Shown: piece by piece, positions 29,312 through 37,665 of the stretch
Layout: every line of letters begins with the position of its first letter
Position numbering within the stretch: position 1 is the stretch's first letter
Assembly (NCBI RefSeq): GCF_036323495.1
Contig: NZ_AP028947.1
Span: 806,001-870,000, forward strand
Length of the DNA: 64,000 bases
Origin: Limnobacter thiooxidans
GTDB taxonomy: Bacteria; Pseudomonadota; Gammaproteobacteria; Burkholderiales; Burkholderiaceae_B
Reading direction: 5' to 3'
Made by a program: the position numbers and the translations under genes
The notes under the pieces: generated by a model
Database searches by the model: none
Told to the model about the DNA's origin: nothing
What the model saw: only the letters and a program-made list of their open reading frames with translations

Positions 29312-30400
29312 TCAACAACGTAGTTGCTCAAGTGCCCAATCAATGTGTTCGCTCAAAAACGCATCTGCACTTCCCCGCATTTCGCGCAATGCACTTTCAA
29401 TGCCCGCAACACCCTGGCTGTTTCCCGCAGCCACGGCCAAATTTCTTCTGAAACGTCGGTAACCAATGCGTCGTATTGCACTGCCTTCGGTCAACTTCAA
29501 AAACTCGTCTTCGGTCCATTTCATCATTGCAAACCAATCTGGCTCATCGAACTCCTTGCGTGGGTTGAAGTCAGCGAACTGTGCTGGCTTGGCAAACTTG
29601 TTCCACGGGCAGGCCAGCTGACAGTCGTCACATCCATAAATGCGGGTGCCAATCAAGGGTCGCAATTCAAGCGGAATTTCGCTGTCGTGTTCAATCGTCA
29701 AGTAGGAAATACAAAGGCGGGCATCTACCTCATAAGGTTTTACGATCGCCTTGGTGGGGCAGGCGGTCATGCAGCTGTGGCAACTGCCGCAGTGGTTTTT
29801 GGCAAATTCGTCGCTCACCGGCAGGGGCAGGTTGGTGAACACTTCGCCGAGAAAGAAAAGCGAACCTTCGTCGGGGTGAATCAGCAGGGTGTGCTTCCCT
29901 CGCCAACCCAGGCCCGCTTTGCGGGCAATTTCAACTTCGGGTGTCGGTGCGCTGTCCACAGTTACGCGAAACCCAAAACCTGCGAGTTCGGCATTCACCG
30001 CTTCTGCAAATCGTTTCAGTCGTTGCCGAATGACCTTGTGATAGTCCCGTCCCCGGGCGTACAAACTGACATAGGGGTTCTTCAGCTCCCCCAGTTCAGT
30101 CAGGGTTTTTTCGGTGTATGTCGCCGCATCGGGCTGGTTCAGCGTTTCTACAGGCACATAAGGTATTCGCAATGATACGATTCGAATCGCACCGGGAAAC
30201 ACAATGTCCGCATTCAGGCGGTTCATGCCGTGGCGTTCCATGTAAGCCATTTCGCCATGCATGCCCCGGTCCAGCCAGGCTTGCAAATGGGGTTCGCAGG
30301 CCTGCAGGTTGGTGTCGCTCACGCCCAGGCAGCCAAGCCCCTGCGCTTGTGCGACGCGTTGCAACAATGCCCAGTTTTCTTGTTCTTGATGAGCCTGCAT
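29312..30400 (-). CDS. queG: Epoxyqueuosine reductase
   Basis: Cobalamin-dependent iron-sulphur enzyme (362 aa) for the last step of queuosine synthesis in tRNA wobble position 34. Two 4Fe-4S motifs are visible: CGSCHSCMTACPTKAI and GCDDCQLACPWNKFA. The N-terminal half contains the DUF1730-type block (YARGRDYHKVIRQRLKRF) and VDSAPTPEVEIARKAGLGWRGKH. It is divergent from tsaE; their ATG codons share two bases in a CATG. Confidence 0.95.
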   Translation of the reverse strand: MQAHQEQENWALLQRVAQAQGLGCLGVSDTNLQACEPHLQAWLDRGMHGEMAYMERHGMNRLNADIVFPGAIRIVSLRIPYVPVETLNQPDAATYTEKTLTELGELKNPYVSLYARGRDYHKVIRQRLKRFAEAVNAELAGFGFRVTVDSAPTPEVEIARKAGLGWRGKHTLLIHPDEGSLFFLGEVFTNLPLPVSDEFAKNHCGSCHSCMTACPTKAIVKPYEVDARLCISYLTIEHDSEIPLELRPLIGTRIYGCDDCQLACPWNKFAKPAQFADFNPRKEFDEPDWFAMMKWTEDEFLKLTEGSAIRRIGYRRFRRNLAVAAGNSQGVAGIESALREMRGSADAFLSEHIDWALEQLRC

Positions 30401-30908
30401 GAAAATGTATATCCGTTATTTGCCCGATGACAACGCAACCGACAGTGTAGGGGAAAAGCTGGCCCAGCTTGTTGTGGCACCGCTTCGCGTCTACCTTTCC
30501 GGGCCTCTGGGTGCCGGGAAAACCGCCTTGGTGCGGGCTTTTCTGCGTGCCATGGGTGTACGGGGCGCCATCAAAAGCCCAAGCTATGCGTTGGTAGAAC
30601 CTTACAATTTATCGAATTATTCGGTGTATCATTTTGATTTTTATCGATTCTTCGATCAGAATGAATGGGAAGAGTCTGGTTTCAGGGACTATTTTAAAGA
30701 ACATGCCGTTTGCTTGGTGGAATGGCCTGAAAAGGCGGGTGGCTTGTTGCCCACAGCCGATCTGGAAATCGAGCTTGCTTATCATTTTGAAACTGGCCCA
30801 GACGGGGTCACTTCAAATGGTGCTGAAACCGCAGGTCGGCGTGTAGAAATTCGCGCCCTTTCTGACAAAGGGCAAATGTTGGTAGATCAATTGAACGAAC
30901 AACAATAG
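30399..30908 (+). CDS. tsaE: tRNA threonylcarbamoyladenosine biosynthesis ATPase TsaE
   Basis: ATPase that drives the TsaBD complex in t6A37 tRNA modification; 169 aa. Walker A is LSGPLGAGKTALVRAFL, followed by IKSPSYALVEPY and FDFYRFFDQNEWEESGFRDYF, then VCLVEWPEKAG, all hallmarks. Translation could begin at the ATG at 30399 or at 30405. It opens the tsaE-amiC-mutL-miaA series, the same order as in E. coli (yjeE-amiB-mutL-miaA). Confidence 0.94.
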   Translation: MKMYIRYLPDDNATDSVGEKLAQLVVAPLRVYLSGPLGAGKTALVRAFLRAMGVRGAIKSPSYALVEPYNLSNYSVYHFDFYRFFDQNEWEESGFRDYFKEHAVCLVEWPEKAGGLLPTADLEIELAYHFETGPDGVTSNGAETAGRRVEIRALSDKGQMLVDQLNEQQ

Positions 30909-30911
30909 CTT

Positions 30912-32264
30912 ATGAAGTCACGTCGCGATTTGTTGAAAACCGTTGGGGCAGGAATGCTCCTGAAACTGATTCCCGTCGGTGCTTACGCAGCCGACCTGGT
31001 CAAGTTCGTCGACGTGCGCCTGTGGCCTGCCGATGAATACACCCGGGTTACGCTTGAGCACGCCGGGGCCATCAAATACAAGCACTTCCTGATAGAAAAT
31101 CCGTGGCGCATGGTCATTGATTTGCTCGATCTGCGCCTGGACAGCACGCTGAAAGAACTGACCAGTCGCCTTCATCCAGATGACCCATATGTACAACAAA
31201 TTCGGGTCGCCCAATACGATGCCAATACCGTACGCCTGGTGTTCGACCTTAAAGCAGAAGTGAAGCCTGAAATTTTCACGATTGATCCGATTGCTGAATA
31301 CAAGAACCGTTTTGTTGTCGATTTTTATCCCAAGAAAAGCGTGGATCCACTGCTGTCACTCTTGGATAAATCGGAAGATCCGGCAATGCGGGAAGATGAA
31401 ATTTCACGGGCACTGCGTTTGGCGGAATCTGAGACCAAGGGAACCGACAAATCCGATAAACCCGAGAAACCAGCGGTCGACAAATCCTCAAAAACTGAAG
31501 TGGCCAAAGCGCAACCCAACGCGCCAGTCGAGAAAAAGCCAAGCATTGAGATGAAACGCATGGTGACCGTTGCGATTGACCCAGGGCACGGTGGTGAAGA
31601 CCCCGGCGCAGTGGGCAAGGGCGGAACCTACGAGAAAAACGTCGTATTGGCCATCAGCAAGCGCTTGAAAGCCGAAATCGACAAAATACCGGGCATGCGC
31701 GCCATGCTGACCCGCAATGGCGATTTCTTCGTACCACTTAATACACGCGTTCAAAAAGCACGAAGTGTCAATGCAGACCTGTTTGTGTCAGTTCATGCCG
31801 ATGCATTTATTCGCCCCACGGCGGGTGGTTCATCGGTTTACGTGCTCTCCGAGCGCGGTGCGTCTAGCACGGCGGCCAAATGGATTGCCAACAAGGAAAA
31901 TGCGTCTGATCTGATCGGTGGCGTCAATATCAAGGGCACCGATTCTCAATTGGCCAAGGTGCTTCTTGATCTTTCTACCACAGCCCAAATTAACGACAGC
32001 CTGAAATTGGGGGATGCCGTATTGGGCAACCTGGGTAAAGTCAATCGCCTGCACAAACCCAAGGTAGAGCAGGCTGGTTTCGCTGTGTTGAAGGCGCCAG
32101 ACATTCCTTCCATCCTGATCGAAACCGCGTTCATCAGCAATCCGGAAGAAGAGAAAAAACTGGCTAACCCGGCCCACCAGCAGGAATTGGCGGAGGCCAT
32201 TGCCCAAGGCATAGCCAAGTACTTTGCGAAGAACCCGCCCGTGGCTCGCACGCCTCTGACTTAA
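30912..32264 (+). CDS. amiC: N-acetylmuramoyl-L-alanine amidase with AMIN domain
   Basis: Cell-wall amidase (450 aa) that splits septal peptidoglycan during daughter-cell separation. The N-terminus MKSRRDLLKTVGAGMLLK is a twin-arginine (SRRDLLK) signal, as in E. coli AmiC, ending near AYAADLV. An AMIN domain (about residues 30-130) targets the septum. A Lys/Pro/Ser linker (about 170-210) follows, then Amidase_3: VAIDPGHGGEDPGAVG with His and nearby TYEKNVVLAI (Glu), LFVSVHADAF (His) and SILIETAFISNPEEEKKL (catalytic Glu). Only 3 bases separate it from tsaE. Confidence 0.93.
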   Translation: MKSRRDLLKTVGAGMLLKLIPVGAYAADLVKFVDVRLWPADEYTRVTLEHAGAIKYKHFLIENPWRMVIDLLDLRLDSTLKELTSRLHPDDPYVQQIRVAQYDANTVRLVFDLKAEVKPEIFTIDPIAEYKNRFVVDFYPKKSVDPLLSLLDKSEDPAMREDEISRALRLAESETKGTDKSDKPEKPAVDKSSKTEVAKAQPNAPVEKKPSIEMKRMVTVAIDPGHGGEDPGAVGKGGTYEKNVVLAISKRLKAEIDKIPGMRAMLTRNGDFFVPLNTRVQKARSVNADLFVSVHADAFIRPTAGGSSVYVLSERGASSTAAKWIANKENASDLIGGVNIKGTDSQLAKVLLDLSTTAQINDSLKLGDAVLGNLGKVNRLHKPKVEQAGFAVLKAPDIPSILIETAFISNPEEEKKLANPAHQQELAEAIAQGIAKYFAKNPPVARTPLT

Positions 32265-32294
32265 ACAGCACTTGTAGCCACTTATAATGGGGTA

Positions 32295-34205
32295 ATGACA
32301 CACCGCCCCATTTCCCTGTTGCCCGATGTCCTCATCAGCCAGATCGCCGCAGGCGAGGTGGTTGACCGCCCAGCTTCTGTAGTCAAAGAACTGCTTGAAA
32401 ATGCCTTAGACGCTGGTGCCACAGAAATCACCATTCGGATTGATGGCGGTGGCATTCAGCGGATCTGTATCCAAGACAATGGCAAGGGCATTCCCAAAGA
32501 CGAACTGGAATTGGCGGTCACTCGCCACGCCACCTCCAAAATTCAATCGTTGAATGAACTGGAAAGCGTGCTGAGTCTTGGGTTTCGTGGTGAGGCCCTG
32601 GCTTCTATCGCCTCCGTCAGCCAGTTCAGTTTGAGCAGCTACCCGGCGGGGCAGGCCAGCGCCTACTGCATCAGCAATCAAAGTGGGCAATGGCAAATAG
32701 AACCATCCCCGGCCAGCCCAGGTACAACTGTCGACGTTCAGTCTCTCTATTTCAGCACCCCGGCGCGCCGTAAATTCCTGAAAACCGAGCAAACCGAGTT
32801 TTTCAATTGCCTGGATGTGGTGAAACGCATGGCTTTGGCCAACCCCAGTGTCACCTGGCTTGTGTACCGCGACGGAAAACTGCAAAGTCGCTTTCAGGAA
32901 AGCAGTTGGAGTGCACGCGTATTCAGCATCCTGGAGCCCATGGCCAACGGTGCGTCCAAACCCATTGAGGTACAGGCAGCAGACATGCAATTGCATGGCG
33001 CGGTTGGTTTGCCCGATGCGGCACGCGGTAAAGGCGACATGCAGTTTTTTTACGTCAATGGGCGTTTCGTTAAAGACAAGTTGATTGCCCACGCTGTGCG
33101 TTCGGCTTATGAGGATGTTCTGCACGGTGACAAATACCCGTCGTTTGTGTTGTTTTTGAACCTGCCACCTACCGAAGTGGATGTGAATGTTCACCCCGCC
33201 AAAACAGAGGTACGTTTTCGAAACGCGCGGGCAGTGCACCAGTGGGTGCGTCAGTCCATACAAGCCTGCCTGGCACCCTCCCGCGCCGTGGTGCCAGTCA
33301 GCGGGGTAGGGGCAGATCCAGCCCAAGTTGATGCTGAATATTCCGCTGTTCCTTCTTCAACCGGCAGCAGCCACGCCTGGCGTTCTTCATCCAGCCCCCC
33401 TGGGGCGTTTGGTGCCATGCCCGCACAAGCCAAAAGTGCTGCGTTGCCATTTCTGCGGGAGGAGTTGGCCGATTACATTCAGGCTTACCGGCCGTTGGAG
33501 CCATCTCATTCGCCCGTTTCCCGGCCAGCGCAAATTACTGTCCAGCCGAAGGTGGTTGTTGGCCAACCCAATAGCGAGCCCTTTCCGAATTCTGCTCAAG
33601 AAGCGGTCGCGACAGATACGGAGTACCTGGGGCAAGCCATTGCGCAGGTGCATGGTATTTACATTCTCGCCTTGCGTCCCGATGGCATGGTCGTTGTCGA
33701 CATGCACGCCGCCCATGAACGGGTGCTGTATGAACAGTTCAAAAATGCACTGGATTCCCAGAAAACAATTTCATCTCAGGAACTGTTGGTGCCACTTCTG
33801 GTTCAGATCGACCCTCGATTGGCCAGTGAAGTGGACAACGGGCAACACCTTTGGGAAAAGCTTGGCTTTCGGCTCAGCCTGATATCAACTCAGGAAATTG
33901 CCGTGCGTGCAGTGCCTACCATGCTGGCTGGGCAAGACTTCTCGGCCCTGTTGCAACAGTGGCTTGAAGATTTGCATCAGTACGGCGTTGCCCATGTATT
34001 GGAGCGCCAGCGCAACGAATGGTTGGCTGGCTTGGCCTGCCACACGGCTGTGCGCGCCAACCGGAAATTGACCCTGCCGGAAATGAATGCCTTGTTGCGG
34101 TCCATGGAGAGCACCGAGCGGTCCGACCAATGTAATCACGGCCGACCCACTTGGCGTCACTTCAGTTTGTCTGAAATGGACAAATGGTTTTTGCGTGGCC
34201 AATGA
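32295..34205 (+). CDS. mutL: DNA mismatch repair protein MutL (endonuclease-type)
   Basis: 636 aa. The GHKL ATPase domain shows ENALDAGATEITIRIDGGG, DNGKGIPKDEL and GFRGEALASI; the transducer contains FYVNGRFVKDK and VDVNVHPAKTEVRF. A variable linker (about 345-430) leads to the dimerisation domain with DMHAAHERVLYE, which fits the DQHA(X)2E(X)4E metal site of MutL nicking endonucleases, and a late CNHGRPTWRHFS (CPHGRP-like motif). This implies a MutH-independent mismatch repair pathway, as expected in betaproteobacteria. Located between amiC and miaA. Confidence 0.95.
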   Translation: MTHRPISLLPDVLISQIAAGEVVDRPASVVKELLENALDAGATEITIRIDGGGIQRICIQDNGKGIPKDELELAVTRHATSKIQSLNELESVLSLGFRGEALASIASVSQFSLSSYPAGQASAYCISNQSGQWQIEPSPASPGTTVDVQSLYFSTPARRKFLKTEQTEFFNCLDVVKRMALANPSVTWLVYRDGKLQSRFQESSWSARVFSILEPMANGASKPIEVQAADMQLHGAVGLPDAARGKGDMQFFYVNGRFVKDKLIAHAVRSAYEDVLHGDKYPSFVLFLNLPPTEVDVNVHPAKTEVRFRNARAVHQWVRQSIQACLAPSRAVVPVSGVGADPAQVDAEYSAVPSSTGSSHAWRSSSSPPGAFGAMPAQAKSAALPFLREELADYIQAYRPLEPSHSPVSRPAQITVQPKVVVGQPNSEPFPNSAQEAVATDTEYLGQAIAQVHGIYILALRPDGMVVVDMHAAHERVLYEQFKNALDSQKTISSQELLVPLLVQIDPRLASEVDNGQHLWEKLGFRLSLISTQEIAVRAVPTMLAGQDFSALLQQWLEDLHQYGVAHVLERQRNEWLAGLACHTAVRANRKLTLPEMNALLRSMESTERSDQCNHGRPTWRHFSLSEMDKWFLRGQ

Positions 34206-34221
34206 AAGGCAAATTCCCTGA

Positions 34222-35181
34222 ATGAACCCTGTTCCTGTCCCAACTATTCCTGCGTTGGCCATTCTCGGCCCAACCGCTTCCGGCAAATCGGCCTTGGCCC
34301 TGTGGCTGGCTGATCTCGGCTTTCCCATCGAAATTATCAGCCTGGATTCTGCGCTGGTGTTTCGTGACATGGACATCGGCACTGCAAAGCCCAACCCACA
34401 GGAACTTGCCGCAGTGCCCCACCACTTGATCGATATCATCTTGCCCACCGACACATTCAGTGCGGCTGATTTTGTGGGCGCGTGCAACGCGTTGATTACG
34501 GACATTCGAGCTCGCGGCAAAATTCCGCTTATCGTGGGTGGAACCATGATGTACTACAAGACGCTGGTCAGTGGCCTGGACGACTTGCCACCAGCTAACC
34601 CCGACATTCGCGCAGCCATTGAATCACAGGCCGCTCTTGAAGGTTGGCCCGCCTTGCACGCCCAGCTCGCTGAAATTGATCCAGTTACTGCTGAGCGCTT
34701 AAAGCCCAATGACTCCCAGCGCTTGCAGCGTGCTTTGGAGGTGTTTCAAATCACGGGCAAACCGTTGTCCAGTTTTCACCAGCGCAATCAAAATGCCGAC
34801 GCCTTGATTCCCACCTTGGCCATAGAGCCCTCGGACCGTGCAGTGCTGCACAAGCGGATCGAATCCCGTTTTCATGACATGTTGACGCAAGGACTGGTCG
34901 AAGAGGTGGCAGATCTGCGCCGCAGGTATGTGCTCGATGCTGAAATGCCCTCCATGCGTTGCGTGGGTTACCGGCAAGTGTGGGAGTTTCTTGATGGGCA
35001 CAGCACACGGCGACAGATGATCGACAGGGGTATTGCTGCAACCCGGCAACTCGCCAAACGGCAGATCACCTGGTTGCGTTCTACACCCAACAAGCACGTT
35101 ATCGATCCGCTGCAAGCAGATTGGCTGCAAAATGTGAAGCCATGGTTAGAGCAGCAAATGGACTCCTTACTGCCCAAGTGA
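34222..35181 (+). CDS. miaA: tRNA dimethylallyltransferase
   Basis: Adds the isopentenyl group to A37 of UNN-reading tRNAs; 319 aa. P-loop [16 protein letters not shown], the substrate motif [38 protein letters not shown] and [16 protein letters not shown] are conserved. MiaB, encoded at 42.2 kb, acts next on the same base. In E. coli hfq follows miaA; here a 704-base noncoding repeat region follows instead. Confidence 0.96.
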   Translation: MNPVPVPTIPALAILGPTASGKSALALWLADLGFPIEIISLDSALVFRDMDIGTAKPNPQELAAVPHHLIDIILPTDTFSAADFVGACNALITDIRARGKIPLIVGGTMMYYKTLVSGLDDLPPANPDIRAAIESQAALEGWPALHAQLAEIDPVTAERLKPNDSQRLQRALEVFQITGKPLSSFHQRNQNADALIPTLAIEPSDRAVLHKRIESRFHDMLTQGLVEEVADLRRRYVLDAEMPSMRCVGYRQVWEFLDGHSTRRQMIDRGIAATRQLAKRQITWLRSTPNKHVIDPLQADWLQNVKPWLEQQMDSLLPK

Positions 35182-35201
35182 TCAGTCATGGCTGTACCTC
35201 G

Positions 35202-35294
35202 GCATGCTTTGCTGGTTCAGCTCTCTATCGATGTTTGCCCAGCATGCTTTGCTGATTCTGCCTTCTTTCCACGTCTGCCCAGCATGCCTTGCTC
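35202..35294. repeat. Three tandem copies of a 40-bp direct repeat
   Basis: The core GCATGCYTTGCT recurs at 35202, 35242 and 35282, exactly 40 bases apart, with partly conserved spacers ending TTTGCCCA or TCTGCCCA. The third copy runs into the left arm of the first long inverted repeat. No coding sense in any frame. Confidence 0.8.
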
Positions 35295-35468
35295 ATCCCA
35301 CACAGAAAACCGCTTATCCCTTCTTGAACCAAGGCTTTGAATTCACCCAAGCCCGACAAAAAATACGGTCGGGTTTGGGTGTCGCGCCGTGCGCGAACAT
35401 TCAAGCCTTTTTCAATCAGGGCGGTTTTCTCTAAAGTGTGGGATGAGCAAGTGCATCGCAGGGCAGAC
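35273..35468. repeat. Long imperfect inverted repeat A (about 196 bp)
   Basis: Nested complementary blocks: GTCTGCCC (35273-35280) with GGGCAGAC (35461-35468); TTGCTCATCCCACAC (35289-35303) with its perfect complement at 35436-35450; AGAAAACCGC (35304-35313) with 35421-35430; 35324-35342 with 35399-35415; and an inner stem ACCCAAGCCCGAC (35345-35357) with 35368-35380 around a 10-base loop. The whole could form one long hairpin in RNA or cruciform DNA. It lies between convergent genes (miaA and an AEC permease). Confidence 0.85.
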
Positions 35469-35552
35469 TCTCGTTAGTCGGCTTATCCACCGCGGGGGAC
35501 GGTCGAGTGTTATCACCTCTCGGTGCATGCCATAGTGCAGTAATCTCCGGCA

Positions 35553-35645
35553 GGTTCAAGTCCAGTCCGCAGTGGTGTCTCGGTTCGGTTTAAGCCCAGT
35601 CGGCAGAGATGCCTCGGTCAGGTTTAAGCCTAGTCGGCAGTGATG
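35553..35645. repeat. Three tandem copies of a 34-bp direct repeat
   Basis: Copies begin GGTTCAAGTCCAGTC (35553), GGTTTAAGCCCAGTC (35587) and GGTTTAAGCCTAGTC (35621), exactly 34 bases apart; each continues GGCAG.GATGCC-like. The third copy leads straight into the left arm of the second long inverted repeat. Confidence 0.8.
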
Positions 35646-35805
35646 CCCCAAATTGCTTCGTCTTCAAGAAAACCTGCCCGTTTGCCCAGGGTGCGGCGTG
35701 TGCCCGAAGGGCAATAACGAGCTCGTCCATCTTTTTTGACGAGCTCGCTGAGCCGCATGATGGGGCAAAAAGGGATGTACAGGTTTTCTGGCGAAGCAAA
35801 TGGGG
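35646..35805. repeat. Long imperfect inverted repeat B (about 160 bp)
   Basis: Outer arms CCCCAAATTGCTTCG (35646-35660) and CGAAGCAAATGGGG (35792-35805); AGAAAACCTG (35667-35676) with CAGGTTTTCT (35780-35789); centre ACGAGCTCGTC (35717-35727) with GACGAGCTCG (35738-35747) around CATCTTTTTT. It shares the AGAAAACC block and overall plan with inverted repeat A, which suggests two diverged copies of one element. Confidence 0.82.
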
Positions 35806-35811
35806 TTCACG

Positions 35812-35885
35812 CTGACTCGGCCTGAATCTGACCACAGCTGAATCTGACTCGGCCCAAACCTGCCCACAGCTGAAGCTGACTGGGC
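35812..35885. repeat. Three tandem copies of a 32-bp direct repeat, inverted relative to the 34-bp set
   Basis: CTGACTCGGCC, CTGACTCGGCC and CTGACTGGGCC begin at 35812, 35844 and 35876, exactly 32 bases apart, with CACAGCTGAA also repeated at that period. The unit resembles the reverse complement of the 34-bp repeat (GACTAGGCTTAAACCTGACC against GACTCGGCCTGAATCTGACC), so the tandem sets extend the palindrome of inverted repeat B. Confidence 0.75.
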
Positions 35886-36791
35886 CTAGAACCAGTGGTT
35901 AAACTGTTGATGCATAGCAAACACCATTGGTAGCGTGAACGCCGCCCCCACCGTTGACATGGAAATCAGGCAAGCCACCAAGGGGGCATTTCCTCCCATG
36001 CGCGCTGCCAGAATGTACGCACTCGATGCGGATGGAATGGCTGAAAACACCAAAAGAACCATGGTTTGGGCGTCGTTCAGATTCGTGAAATGGGCATACA
36101 TGACTGCCACCAAAGGCGAAACTAGCAACTTGATTGCGAGCCACCAAATCGACACCGCCCAGTTACCCCGAAGTCCTGAGAATACCAACCCCGCGCCCAC
36201 AGCCAGCAGACCCAGCGACACTGCTGCCTGGGCGAGTCGCTCCAAAGTCAGCATCACAGGTTCTGGCATCTGAACCCCTGTCAGTTTGACCACAGCGCCT
36301 AACGTTGTGCCCACTATCAGAGGGTTTTTCAAAATATCGAGCAAGGCGCCCACGCGGCCGCCTTTGCTCATGGTGCTCACAGCCAACACATTGCAAAGCG
36401 GCACACAAATAGCCAACAAAATGGCCAGGTTGGCCACTGCACTTTGGCCGCCCAAGCGGCTGACCAAGGCCAGGCCAATGTAGGAATTAAAACGGTAGGC
36501 TGTTTGTAGTCCCGACGCAAAATCCACCCGGCCCATGGTGCTGACCAGCAAACCAAGCCAGCCCAACAGGAAAGCGGAAAAGATCACCGCCGGACCACCC
36601 AGGGCAAATGCGCCCAATGTGTTCACATCCAGGTTGCTGGACACCACCGAAAAAAACAGCAGGCAGGGAAACAGCACGAAGTACACCAGCTTTTCAATCG
36701 TCGCCCATGCAGCGGGTGCCATCCAGAAACGCCGAAGCAGGTAGCCCAGAGCGATGATGGCGAAATCAGGAAATAGAAGAAGTGGTGACAA
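35886..36791 (-). CDS. AEC-family (auxin efflux carrier type) transporter
   Basis: 301 aa membrane protein with about ten hydrophobic segments and the AEC layout: an N-terminal half ending near MSKGGRVGALLDILKNPLIVGTTLG (the KNPL motif is typical), then a second half with VSPLVAVMYAH and SAIPSASSAYILAARMGGN. The family exports or imports small organic anions such as malate or malonate in bacteria; substrate here is unknown. It stands alone between the repeat region and the erpA terminator. Confidence 0.85.
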   Translation of the reverse strand: MSPLLLFPDFAIIALGYLLRRFWMAPAAWATIEKLVYFVLFPCLLFFSVVSSNLDVNTLGAFALGGPAVIFSAFLLGWLGLLVSTMGRVDFASGLQTAYRFNSYIGLALVSRLGGQSAVANLAILLAICVPLCNVLAVSTMSKGGRVGALLDILKNPLIVGTTLGAVVKLTGVQMPEPVMLTLERLAQAAVSLGLLAVGAGLVFSGLRGNWAVSIWWLAIKLLVSPLVAVMYAHFTNLNDAQTMVLLVFSAIPSASSAYILAARMGGNAPLVACLISMSTVGAAFTLPMVFAMHQQFNHWF

Positions 36792-36811
36792 TGGCTTTCA
36801 TCATTCAGGCA

Positions 36812-36840
36812 ATAAAAAACCCACCCGAAGGTGGGTTTTC
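36812..36840 (-). terminator. Rho-independent terminator of erpA
   Basis: Ten-base perfect stem AAAACCCACC / GGTGGGTTTT with CGAA loop (stem 36816-36839). Read on the minus strand it ends in a T-run, so it terminates the erpA-side transcript 37 bases after the erpA stop. Confidence 0.88.
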
Positions 36841-36876
36841 AAGATCAATCTTGATCAAGTTGTTTCGTTCGCCAAC

Positions 36877-37230
36877 TTAAACAGAGAAAGATGAACCGCA
36901 ACCGCAAGTGGTCGTGGCGTTCGGGTTCTTGATCACGAACTGTGCACCGTTGATGTCCTCTTTGTAATCAATTTCCGCACCGGTCAGGTATTGGTAGCTC
37001 ATTGAGTCGATCAACAATGTCACACCCGCCTTGTCCAGCGCCGTGTCGTCGTCGTTCACATCTTCGTCAAAAGTGAAGCCATACTGGAAACCGGAGCAAC
37101 CACCACCCTGCACGAAAACGCGCAGCTTCAGGTTGGGGTTGCCTTCTTCATTGATCAGATCGCGCACTTTGGCGGCCGCTGCGTCAGTGAAAACCAGTAC
37201 GCTGGGTTGTTCTGTAGTTACGTCCATCAT
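36877..37230 (-). CDS. erpA: Iron-sulphur cluster insertion protein ErpA
   Basis: A-type Fe-S carrier (117 aa) that delivers clusters to apoproteins such as those of isoprenoid synthesis and respiration. The three conserved Cys are present: [13 protein letters not shown] and the C-terminal [11 protein letters not shown]. Either of two consecutive Met codons may start it. Next to a bactofilin gene and argC in the common betaproteobacterial order. Confidence 0.94.
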   Translation of the reverse strand: MMDVTTEQPSVLVFTDAAAAKVRDLINEEGNPNLKLRVFVQGGGCSGFQYGFTFDEDVNDDDTALDKAGVTLLIDSMSYQYLTGAEIDYKEDINGAQFVIKNPNATTTCGCGSSFSV

Positions 37231-37251
37231 GTCCTGCCTTTTTGCTGAGTT

Positions 37252-37653
37252 TTAATTGCTTGATGCCAAAGCCAGCTTACCCGGCATCACTTCTTCACCT
37301 TCATGATGCAAGGTGCCGTGAACCACGGCGCCTGGATGCATCTCCAATGCCCTATATCTTACGTCACCTGACACATTTGCGGAAGGGTGCAGTTCCAGCA
37401 ACTGATTAACCTGGATGGGGCCTTCAATCAATCCGCTGACCACCACGTGCCCAACGCGAACACTGCCGCGTACTTTACCGGTCTCCGAGATTACCAGCAG
37501 CGATTGTGCATTTTCATCTGCAGTGACATTGCCGATGACCTCTCCATCAATGCGCAAGCCACCTTGAAAGCTTAAGTCGCCTTTCAGGACCATGTCAGCG
37601 CCCACCAAGCTCTGGATAGGTAACAGCCGTTTTGTGTTTTTCTTGGAAAACAT
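37252..37653 (-). CDS. Bactofilin family cytoskeletal protein
   Basis: 133 aa with a central beta-helical DUF583 domain: LVGADMVLKGDLSFQGGLRIDGEVIGNV and repeats of the form G.V.G.V.....V.V.G.I.G.I (GKVRGSVRVGHVVVSGLIEG). Flanking tails are short, as in bactofilins, which self-assemble into membrane-associated filaments and organise cell-shape or wall enzymes. It lies 12 bases after the DUF6776 membrane-protein gene, suggesting the two proteins act together. Confidence 0.9.
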   Translation of the reverse strand: MFSKKNTKRLLPIQSLVGADMVLKGDLSFQGGLRIDGEVIGNVTADENAQSLLVISETGKVRGSVRVGHVVVSGLIEGPIQVNQLLELHPSANVSGDVRYRALEMHPGAVVHGTLHHEGEEVMPGKLALASSN

Positions 37654-37665
37654 CTCAATATCCCT

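Noticed and set aside
35273..35805. Integron attC sites or a plasmid-type origin with iterons
   Set aside because: No GTTRRRY core or integrase for attC; no rep gene, and the locus lies inside a chromosomal housekeeping region.
35202..35885. CRISPR array
   Set aside because: Repeats occur only three times per set, periods are 32-40 bases with no separate repeat and spacer, and no cas gene is near.
35182..35885. Loss of hfq after miaA as an oddity
   Set aside because: In betaproteobacteria hfq normally lies elsewhere, so its absence here is expected.
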